Source: Bacteroidia bacterium
GTDB taxonomy: Bacteria; Bacteroidota; Bacteroidia; Flavobacteriales; Flavobacteriaceae
NCBI GenBank assembly: GCA_018679315.1
Contig: JAHHLF010000252.1
Span: forward strand, 1-21,124
Length of the DNA stretch: 21,124 nt
Direction of reading: 5' to 3'
Shown here piece by piece: positions 14,622 through 21,124 of the stretch. The number at the start of each line of letters is the position of its first letter. The first letter of the stretch is position 1. The notes under the pieces were generated by a model. The model saw only the letters and a list, made by a program, of their open reading frames with translations. It made no database searches and was not told where the DNA came from. Position numbers and translations under genes: made by a program.

Positions 14622-17399
14622 TTAATTCTTTATTTCAGGCTCCATTTGAGGGATCGTAGGTTTCTTCGGTTTCCCATCTGCATCGATCTCAATAATGGCA
14701 TCAAATCCTAATTCATCCAACTTGTCTACGATCTTCGCCCGATCGCCTACCATGAACCAATTCATCTCAGCGGGTTTCACAACTTGCTTGCTCACATTGA
14801 TCACATCATCCAAAGAAAGATTTCTCACATTCTCATCATACTTCTGATAGTAATCATCGTCAAGGCCATATCGAACAATTGTTGATAAGGAATTATTAAC
14901 CGCACTATTGGTTTCCCATTGGCCGGGTAATTTGAGGATTTGATTCGTTTTTACTTTCTCAAGTTCCGCGGAAGTTGCAGGCCTGGTACCGATAAATTCA
15001 GAAATCTCTTTTCTCACCTCTGTTACACTCTCCGCAGTTTTATCTGTTTGAACCGGAGCGTAGACAATAAAAGGTCTCTCCTCACGGGCGCCTAAAACAA
15101 AACCGCCGGCTCCATAAGACCAGTGCTTATCTTCACGAAGATTCATATTGATCCTGGATGTGAAGTCGCCCCCTAATATACTTACCATTTGTCCCAGTGC
15201 AATTTCAGAGAGATCCCCATATTTCTCAGTCAGATGTCCGGCAATGATCACTGATTGCTGAGATTCTGGCCTATCCATCAGATACAAGGTATTCCTGGAA
15301 TCTGTTTTAGGTGCACTAAAGGTAATTGTGGGGACATCTCCTTTTTTCCATTTCCCCAGGGATTTTTCTAAAACAGACGTCAATTCATTTATGCTTAAAT
15401 CACCTGTTACAACCAGTGTAGCATTGTTAGGTTTCATCCATGTATCATAGAAATTAACGACATCTTCGCGAGTCATCCCAGAAACAGTGTCCTCATAGCC
15501 AGTTCCTGTATACGGATTGCTATAAGGGTGCCCTTCCCCATACAGGTATTTGTTCATTACCCGCAAGGCCATGGTAATGGGTTGGGCTTTCTCATTCTTA
15601 ATGTTATTGATCTGCTCTGCTTGCAAGCGCGTAAATTCCTGTTCAGGAAAAGCTGGATTTAGTACAACATCGCCGAACAATTCTAAACTAGCATTCAGAC
15701 TCGGTTTCAAAGTGTTCAAATAAACACTGGATATATCCTGATTGGAAAAAGTAGAAATATTGGCTCCTAAAAGTTGTAGTTTTTCATTTATTTCCAGTGA
15801 AGTCAGGGAAGTAGTCCCTTCATCCAATAGATTCATAGCCAATGAAGCCGTGCCAGGCTTCGCAGTGTGATCTGTCTTATACCCCGCGTCTACCATTAAA
15901 TTAATCACAATAGTAGGTACGCCGCTTCTTTGAGCAAGCACCACATTTAAGCCGTTGGACAAGGTTGCTCTTTGAAGATCAGGAAAAGAAGAACTCTTTG
16001 GAGTCCCAAGAGGCGGTAAGGTAGATCGGTCAACCGTTGTTGGCGACACCTCATATTCCGGAAAGGGGTTACAAATCAATGTATGTTTGCCTTTGGTCAA
16101 CCATTTCTTAGCTGTTTTCTGAATATCGGCTATACTTGCTTCTTCTACATACTTTAGAACTGTTTTATAATAGCCCGCATCTTCAAAATAGGTCTCATTA
16201 GAAGCAAGGATATCTGATACCCCGCCAAATCCTCCAATACGTTCCAGGCCTTTAATAAAGCTGGCGAAATAGGCAGATTTAACCCTATTTAGCTCTGCTT
16301 CGGTCGGACCATTCATGGCGAGTTCTTCAATAATATCCGAAAGTTGTTTTTTCACTGCCCCAACATCTTCACCCGGCTTTACATTGGCCCAAGTGATAAA
16401 ATTGCTGCTGATCTCGCTACTTGCCTGAAAGGACACGACAGAACTAGCAACCTGGTCTTCATATACCAACTTCTTGTATAATCTTGAATTTTTTCCACTG
16501 GTTAGTATTGCCGAGATCAAATCAAAATGAATGTCTTCCTTGTCCCCAAAACGTGGAGTGTTCCAGGCAAATAATACCCGGCTTTCAGGTACGCGATCCT
16601 GGTATACCTGATAGGTATCCCCATTGTGAACAGGCACATTAACTTCTTGTCTTTCAATCGTCGGCCCGCTTGGGATATCCCCAAAGTAATTCAATACTTT
16701 TTGATATACTTCCTGTGGTTCAATATCCCCGGCAACGGCCACCACGGCATTAGCTGCTCCATAATAGCTTTTAAACCATTCTTGTACATCCTCAAGGCTA
16801 GCTGCATTCAAATCGGCCATTTCACCTATAACCGTCCAACTATAAGGATGGCCTTTCGGGTACATCGCCTTGGTTAAATAATCCCACTGCTTCCCATAGG
16901 GTTGATTTTCTCCTTGTCTCTTTTCATTTTGTACCACGCCGCGTTGTTCATCTAACTTGGCCTGGTCGATAGCACCGAGCAAGTGCCCCATTCTATCCGA
17001 TTCAAGGAACAATACCTGATCAAGGGCAGCAACCGGTACATTTTGGAAATAATTCGTTCGATCCGTATTAGTAGTTCCATTCAGATCCGTACCGCCAATT
17101 CGCTCTAATGCCTGGAAATAATCATCATTGAAATTCTCACTTCCATTAAACATCAAATGCTCAAATAAATGAGCAAATCCGCTTTTGCCGGGTTTTTCAT
17201 TCTTCGATCCAACATGATACCACACATTTACGGCTACGATCGGCGCTTTGTGATCTTCATGGACTAATAAAGTAAGTCCGTTCGGAAGGACAAATTTTTC
17301 ATAAGGAATATTTATGTCGCTGGCCTTGAATTCAAAGCTCTGGCTAACACCAGTGTAAGCAACCAACAACACAACTATAATTGCAATTAATCTTTTCAT
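14622..17399 (-). CDS. Two-domain M16 (pitrilysin/insulinase-type) zinc metalloprotease
   Basis: This 925-residue exported protease has a signal peptide (1-20: MKRLIAIIVVLLVAYTGVSQ). The N-terminal M16 repeat holds the inverted zinc motif HLFEH (77-81), with the third ligand E159 in RGVVQNEK. A second M16 repeat (from about residue 475) has AMNLLDEG in the matching place and no zinc motif. This is usual for paired M16 proteases, in which the inactive half forms the other side of the chamber. The late RxxxxY-type segment (KHWSYGAGGF) is present too. It probably degrades peptides in the periplasm or at the cell surface. An in-frame ATG 63 bases upstream (17460-17462) would put 21 extra residues before the signal peptide, so the downstream ATG at 17397-17399 is chosen. 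It is divergent from the kinase-lyase gene, with 127 bases between. Confidence 0.93.
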   Translation of the reverse strand: MKRLIAIIVVLLVAYTGVSQSFEFKASDINIPYEKFVLPNGLTLLVHEDHKAPIVAVNVWYHVGSKNEKPGKSGFAHLFEHLMFNGSENFNDDYFQALERIGGTDLNGTTNTDRTNYFQNVPVAALDQVLFLESDRMGHLLGAIDQAKLDEQRGVVQNEKRQGENQPYGKQWDYLTKAMYPKGHPYSWTVIGEMADLNAASLEDVQEWFKSYYGAANAVVAVAGDIEPQEVYQKVLNYFGDIPSGPTIERQEVNVPVHNGDTYQVYQDRVPESRVLFAWNTPRFGDKEDIHFDLISAILTSGKNSRLYKKLVYEDQVASSVVSFQASSEISSNFITWANVKPGEDVGAVKKQLSDIIEELAMNGPTEAELNRVKSAYFASFIKGLERIGGFGGVSDILASNETYFEDAGYYKTVLKYVEEASIADIQKTAKKWLTKGKHTLICNPFPEYEVSPTTVDRSTLPPLGTPKSSSFPDLQRATLSNGLNVVLAQRSGVPTIVINLMVDAGYKTDHTAKPGTASLAMNLLDEGTTSLTSLEINEKLQLLGANISTFSNQDISSVYLNTLKPSLNASLELFGDVVLNPAFPEQEFTRLQAEQINNIKNEKAQPITMALRVMNKYLYGEGHPYSNPYTGTGYEDTVSGMTREDVVNFYDTWMKPNNATLVVTGDLSINELTSVLEKSLGKWKKGDVPTITFSAPKTDSRNTLYLMDRPESQQSVIIAGHLTEKYGDLSEIALGQMVSILGGDFTSRINMNLREDKHWSYGAGGFVLGAREERPFIVYAPVQTDKTAESVTEVRKEISEFIGTRPATSAELEKVKTNQILKLPGQWETNSAVNNSLSTIVRYGLDDDYYQKYDENVRNLSLDDVINVSKQVVKPAEMNWFMVGDRAKIVDKLDELGFDAIIEIDADGKPKKPTIPQMEPEIKN

Positions 17400-17526
17400 G
17401 ACTGTAGTTATTTTGATTCTAGAAAATATCGAATAAATATAGGGCATATTGACCTGTATCACAATTCATTTATCATTTCATATTTTGCAGTACTGTTTTG
17501 ACTTAGAGAAGTCGTAAAAATGCGTA

Positions 17527-19797
17527 ATGGGCGATAACAAACAAGAGCATAAAATACTAAAAGAAGCCTATCAATTAGAGGTTCATAAGCTTGAACGATT
17601 GATGGGGTATGAAATAGCAACCTACAAGGTTATCAGTGCCACCGGCAACTTCATTCTCAAAAAGTTTCCCCGTGAAAAAAAGCACTATGCCAAAGTAGCG
17701 CATGAGAATCTTGTACTCCAGGCATTAAAGGGTAAAGTAAGTTGTCAGATCCCTGAAGTCTGCCAAACCCATGCTGGTGAGTACATTTCTGAATCTGAAA
17801 ACGATATTTATAGGCTACAAACATTTCTGGAAGGCAACTTTCTAGCTGAACTAAATCCTTCTGAAAGTATATTATCTAATCTCGGACACGTATTAGCAGA
17901 GGTAGACCTGGCCCTGGAAAAATCCGGATTGCCCGCCCCTCCATCCTACGCCAGGGAATGGGATGTAAGACACGCCCTTGAAAACATCTCTTTAATGAAT
18001 GAAGTAAGCGATATTCCGATGCGCAGACTTATTTCCTATTTCTTATTACAGTTCAAAGAGATGGTCATGCCGAATTATTATCAATTTCCTACTCAACTCA
18101 TTCATGGAGATGCCAATGACTGGAATGTTCTCACAACTGATAAGCGAATAAGCGGACTTATTGACTTTGGTGATATGTGCTATAGCTGGCGAATTAACGA
18201 ACTGGCCATTGCTCTCGCCTACGCTGTGATCGGGGCGGAAGATATTTTGGAAGCCGCAACTCATATGATCTCGGCTTATTCTAAGCAAATACCGCAAAAG
18301 GAAATTGAGATCGACAATCTCTATTACCTGATCGCAGCCAGGCTATGTACCACCTTGTGTCATGCGGCCAAATCACAGCGAGCTGATCCCGAGAACGAAT
18401 ACCTCGTCATATCTCAAAAACCCGCACAGGACTTGCTGAAAAAATGGATCCGTATTAATCCACTCAAAGCACAAAAGGTGTTCAGAAAAGCATCAGGCCT
18501 ACCACTAAGTCAACAACCTGAAACTGCCTTGCTCGAACAAGAAAGAAATACCTTTTTCAGCCAGACCTTATCTCTGTCTTATGAACAGCCCATACCCATG
18601 TACAAGTCGGCCTTACAATTTATGTATGATTATGAAGGCAACACTTTCCTGGATGCATATAATAACATCATGCTTGTAGGACATAGCCATCCGGATCTGG
18701 TAAAGGCAGGACAGAGTGCTATGGCACGACTCAATACAAATACGCGCTATTTATATCCGGAATTGACGAATTATGCAGACAAGCTTCTTCAAAAATTTCC
18801 AAAAGCCCTTAATAAAGTTTTCTTTGTTAATTCAGGCAGTGCGGCAACAGACCTCGCTTTGCGACTCGCACGTTCGTATACGGAAAGGAAGAAGATCATG
18901 GTGCTGAAAGAAGGATACCACGGCAATACACAAGCCGCGATTGAGATCAGCCATTATAAATACAGCAAAGCTGGTTCTATAGGTAAGCCCGATCATGTAG
19001 TTGAATCAATATTGCCGAATGCATTTGGTTTAAAACCCGAAATGCGAGAGACTGCAGCTTCCTATTATGCAACCCTGGCTAAGGAGCTCATAGCGGAGCA
19101 TGAAGGCACACTAGGTGCATTTATAGCAGAACCCATTGTAGGTTGTGGAGGCCAGGTGCCGCTTCCTATTGGATATTTAAATGAAGTATATCAGGCTATC
19201 CGAAAACAGGGAGGATTATGTATTTCAGATGAGGTGCAAGTCGGTTTTGGTCGTTTGGGCAGTTGTTTCTGGGGATTCGAATTGCAGGGTGTAATTCCTG
19301 ATATTGTGATCCTGGGTAAACCCATGGGAAATGGCCATCCCATAGGAGCCGTAGTAACCACTGCTGAGATCGCTAAGAAATTTGCCGATGGTCCCGAGTT
19401 CTTCACATCCTTTGGGGGAAATCCTGTAAGTTGCCTGATAGGAGAAGAAGTTTTAAATGTCATCCAGAGGGATTCACTCCAGCAACACGCCAAACAGGTT
19501 GGAGACTACTTCAAAGAAGAACTCAAAACACTGCAAAAATCTTATCATTCAATTGGCGATATCCGAGGGGAAGGGCTCTTTTTGGGCATAGAATTGGTCG
19601 ACCACAACAATTTACCTGATGGCAATTTGGCCAAACATGTAAAAAATTTTCTACGGAATAATGGGGTCCTATCGAGCACTGATGGCCCTCATGATCAAGT
19701 AATTAAGATAAAACCACCTCTGTGTTTTAACATGGAAAACGTCGATGAGTTTATACGTATTTTCCAGGAAAGTTTAGCCGCGCGCGAACATAATTAA
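17527..19797 (+). CDS. Fusion of APH-fold kinase and PLP-dependent phospho-lyase (ETNPPL/PHYKPL type)
   Basis: This 756-residue cytoplasmic protein has two enzyme halves. Residues about 15-310 form an aminoglycoside-phosphotransferase-fold kinase: N-lobe NFILKKFP (41-48, ATP-site Lys), catalytic loop IHGDANDWNVL (192-202, D195 and N200) and metal site LIDFGD (211-216). Residues about 335-750 are a class-III aminotransferase-fold PLP enzyme: NSGSAATDLALRLARSYT (435-452), YHGNTQAAIEISHYKY (464-479), SDEVQVGFGR (567-576) and GKPMGNGHPIG (597-607) with Schiff-base K598. The GKPMGNGHP and EIS-YKY features point to the ammonio-phospholyases acting on phosphoethanolamine or 5-phosphohydroxylysine. 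The kinase half resembles hydroxylysine kinase. Inferred role: phosphorylate an amino alcohol, then eliminate phosphate and ammonia to an aldehyde. The exact substrate is unknown, and generic aminotransferase activity remains possible. Only a near-consensus TATTTTG (17481-17487) is seen upstream. Confidence 0.88.
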   Translation: MGDNKQEHKILKEAYQLEVHKLERLMGYEIATYKVISATGNFILKKFPREKKHYAKVAHENLVLQALKGKVSCQIPEVCQTHAGEYISESENDIYRLQTFLEGNFLAELNPSESILSNLGHVLAEVDLALEKSGLPAPPSYAREWDVRHALENISLMNEVSDIPMRRLISYFLLQFKEMVMPNYYQFPTQLIHGDANDWNVLTTDKRISGLIDFGDMCYSWRINELAIALAYAVIGAEDILEAATHMISAYSKQIPQKEIEIDNLYYLIAARLCTTLCHAAKSQRADPENEYLVISQKPAQDLLKKWIRINPLKAQKVFRKASGLPLSQQPETALLEQERNTFFSQTLSLSYEQPIPMYKSALQFMYDYEGNTFLDAYNNIMLVGHSHPDLVKAGQSAMARLNTNTRYLYPELTNYADKLLQKFPKALNKVFFVNSGSAATDLALRLARSYTERKKIMVLKEGYHGNTQAAIEISHYKYSKAGSIGKPDHVVESILPNAFGLKPEMRETAASYYATLAKELIAEHEGTLGAFIAEPIVGCGGQVPLPIGYLNEVYQAIRKQGGLCISDEVQVGFGRLGSCFWGFELQGVIPDIVILGKPMGNGHPIGAVVTTAEIAKKFADGPEFFTSFGGNPVSCLIGEEVLNVIQRDSLQQHAKQVGDYFKEELKTLQKSYHSIGDIRGEGLFLGIELVDHNNLPDGNLAKHVKNFLRNNGVLSSTDGPHDQVIKIKPPLCFNMENVDEFIRIFQESLAAREHN

Positions 19798-19840
19798 ACA
19801 AAAATTGATACTTTTATTTAGTAACCAATTCTAAATTTAA

Positions 19841-20218
19841 ATGGCTAATACATTAAAAAAGGACATCGGCTTAGCTCTTTTGCGTATTGTACCCTCAGCC
19901 CTATTACTCACTCATGGCATTCCTAAATTTCAAAAGCTAATTGGAGGCGATTTTGAATTCGGAGATCCTATAGGAATTGGGGCAACGCCTACCTTATTTT
20001 TGGCAGTGCTCGGGGAATTTCTTTGCCCCATTCTTTTAATTCTCGGGTTCAAGACCAAATGGGCTGCGATTCCACCAGCTCTTGTCATGGCTGTTGCTGC
20101 CTTTGTTGTTCATTCTGCAGATCCCTTTGGCGTAAAAGAGAAGGCACTCCTTTTCTTAGGGTTTTTTATAGTGATCTTTCTATTAGGGCCTGGGAAATAT
20201 AGTTTAGATAAGGACTAG
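19841..20218 (+). CDS. DoxX-family small membrane protein
   Basis: This 125-residue integral membrane protein has four predicted hydrophobic segments: about 9-26, 49-67, 74-92 and 100-117. Family features are ALLRIVPSALLLTHGIPKFQKL near the start (a DoxX-type first helix ending in a Gly/His/Lys-containing motif), LAVLGEFLCPILLILGFKTKWAA in the second and third segments, and a positively charged short loop between them. DoxX proteins are poorly defined; some are linked to thiosulfate:quinone oxidation or to redox stress, and no such partner is nearby. It lies 43 bases after the kinase-lyase gene on the same strand and may share its transcript. Its stop is one base from the convergent holA stop. 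Confidence 0.85.
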   Translation: MANTLKKDIGLALLRIVPSALLLTHGIPKFQKLIGGDFEFGDPIGIGATPTLFLAVLGEFLCPILLILGFKTKWAAIPPALVMAVAAFVVHSADPFGVKEKALLFLGFFIVIFLLGPGKYSLDKD

Positions 20219-20219
20219 A

Positions 20220-21124
20220 TCAGACAATTTTTGCTAGCATCTCTTTAAGCAGATCCGGATGTGACATCTGTGATGCCCCTACTCCTTTTCCTTTAAGGTC
20301 TAACTCTCTTAATGCAGTCACGATTTCCGTCGAGCGACGCATAGAATAATTCCGTGCTGCCGTTTGGTATTCATTGACAAAATACGGGTTAATGCGCAGC
20401 GCACTGGCAACGGTTTTTGGATTGTGATCATGCAACCCGTGATATTGTAATAATTGAGAAAAAAAATTATGAAGTAATGAAAGGGTGACAACGAATGGAT
20501 TTTCTCTAGGATTTTGGGCAAAATATGTTACGATCCTGGCGGCTTTTAAAATATCCCGTTCTCCGATCGCTTTTTTTAATTCAAAATTGTTGAAGTCCTT
20601 GCTGATACCGATATGATGTTCGATAGCTTCCGGACTTATTTCAGATCCCTCATCCAAAACAAGCATTAATTTTTCTAATTCATTATTAATACGACTGAGG
20701 TCCGTACCCAGAAATTCTACTAACAACATACTGGCCTTGTGGGTGATCGTATACCCTTTACCTTTTAAGAGTCCCCGTATCCAATCCGATACCTGATTTT
20801 CGTATAATTTCTTGCTCTCAAAGAGAAAGCCGTTGTTTGACAGAAGCGTTTTATATAATTTCTTACGCTTATCGAGTTTTTTGTATTTGTAGCAAAAGAC
20901 TAATAAGGTCGATTCCTGCGGTTGTTCTGCATAGGCTGCTAGTTGTTCAATGGTCCGGGATAAGTGTTGTGCCTCCCTCACAATTACCACTTGCTTTTCG
21001 GCCATCATCGGATAGCGCTTCGCATTAGAGATAACTTCGTCCAAACTGGTATCTTTCCCATATAGGATCATTTGGTTAAAACCCCGCTCCTCTTCACTCA
21101 ATACGTTCTCTCCTATATAAGACG
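20220..21124 (-). CDS. holA: DNA polymerase III delta subunit, 5' end missing at the window edge
   Basis: The open frame continues through the right edge: codons before the TTG at 21099-21101 read SYIGENV, which joins smoothly to LSEEERGFNQMILYGKDT. The visible 300 residues lack roughly the first 35-45 of the protein. Family marks are RYPMMAEKQVVIVREAQHL (in the ATPase-like domain), TLLVFCYKYKKLDKRKK, LVEFLGTDLSRINNELEKL, ISKDFNNFELKKAIGERD and the C-terminal collar helices with LRELDLKGKG. Delta is the wrench that opens the beta sliding clamp within the clamp-loader complex, so it acts in replication. As usual for delta, it has no need of a working ATP site. No second gene overlaps it. Confidence 0.93.
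   Translation of the reverse strand, partial: SYIGENVLSEEERGFNQMILYGKDTSLDEVISNAKRYPMMAEKQVVIVREAQHLSRTIEQLAAYAEQPQESTLLVFCYKYKKLDKRKKLYKTLLSNNGFLFESKKLYENQVSDWIRGLLKGKGYTITHKASMLLVEFLGTDLSRINNELEKLMLVLDEGSEISPEAIEHHIGISKDFNNFELKKAIGERDILKAARIVTYFAQNPRENPFVVTLSLLHNFFSQLLQYHGLHDHNPKTVASALRINPYFVNEYQTAARNYSMRRSTEIVTALRELDLKGKGVGASQMSHPDLLKEMLAKIV

Noticed and set aside
17400..17462. Upstream in-frame ATG adding 21 residues to the M16 protease
   Set aside because: The extra residues would precede a normal Lys-Arg/hydrophobic signal peptide that starts at the downstream ATG, so the shorter form is far more likely.
17400..17526. Consensus promoters in the M16/kinase-lyase divergent gap
   Set aside because: Only a 7-base near-match (TATTTTG, 17481-17487) was seen for the plus strand, without a TTG at proper distance, and nothing for the minus strand.
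20220..21101. holA as a complete gene starting at TTG 21101
   Set aside because: The frame stays open to the window edge and the residues before the TTG continue the family sequence, so the gene is truncated, not short.

Overview
The window looks like chromosomal DNA from a member of the Bacteroidota, most likely a marine-type Flavobacteriaceae. The reasons are: (i) several promoters fit the Bacteroidota -7 consensus TAnnTTTG and no E. coli-type boxes are evident; (ii) the protein forms are typical of the group (GlmM starting MTLIKSISGIRGTIGG, a fused E1 alpha/beta keto-acid dehydrogenase of about 800 residues, a UvrA + LOG + M1-like gene string, lineage-type HolA); (iii) the base composition is moderate, by eye somewhat above 40% G+C. 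The genus cannot be fixed from the sequence. No rRNA, tRNA, CRISPR array, insertion sequence or phage structural gene was seen.

Layout from left to right. A truncated glmM (cell-wall precursor synthesis) leaves the window on the minus strand. Divergent from it is an acpH-like ACP phosphodiesterase gene overlapping a gamma-glutamyltransferase gene by 4 bases. Tail to tail with these is a minus-strand gene for a GluR0-like channel, in which an amino-acid-binding domain is split around a potassium pore. It lies downstream of an XRE/S24 (LexA/CI-type) repressor gene. The repressor is divergent from a tiny 55-codon ORF and a TIGR03915/DUF4130 putative DNA-repair gene. The 141-base gap between repressor and tiny ORF carries an ordered array of GGAA/TTCC half-sites overlapping promoters in both directions. 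This is the clearest regulatory structure in the window.

Next comes uvrA (nucleotide excision repair), a LOG-family nucleotide phosphoribohydrolase, and a large exported protein with an M1-peptidase-like fold that has lost its zinc motif and continues into a predicted outer-membrane beta-barrel. These three read as one operon ending in an AT-rich hairpin. A well-formed promoter then drives a fused E1 alpha/beta 2-oxoacid dehydrogenase (probably branched-chain keto acids). A two-domain M16 zinc protease lies convergent to it.

The right part holds a 756-residue fusion of an APH-fold small-molecule kinase with a PLP enzyme of the ETNPPL/PHYKPL phospho-lyase type. It probably phosphorylates an amino alcohol and then eliminates phosphate in one polypeptide. 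A small DoxX-family membrane protein follows, and finally the 5'-truncated holA (DNA polymerase III delta).

Most of the region is ordinary core chromosome. The stretches most worth a second look are the repressor/operator/small-ORF/TIGR03915 module, the pseudo-protease barrel, the ligand-gated channel and the kinase-lyase fusion.
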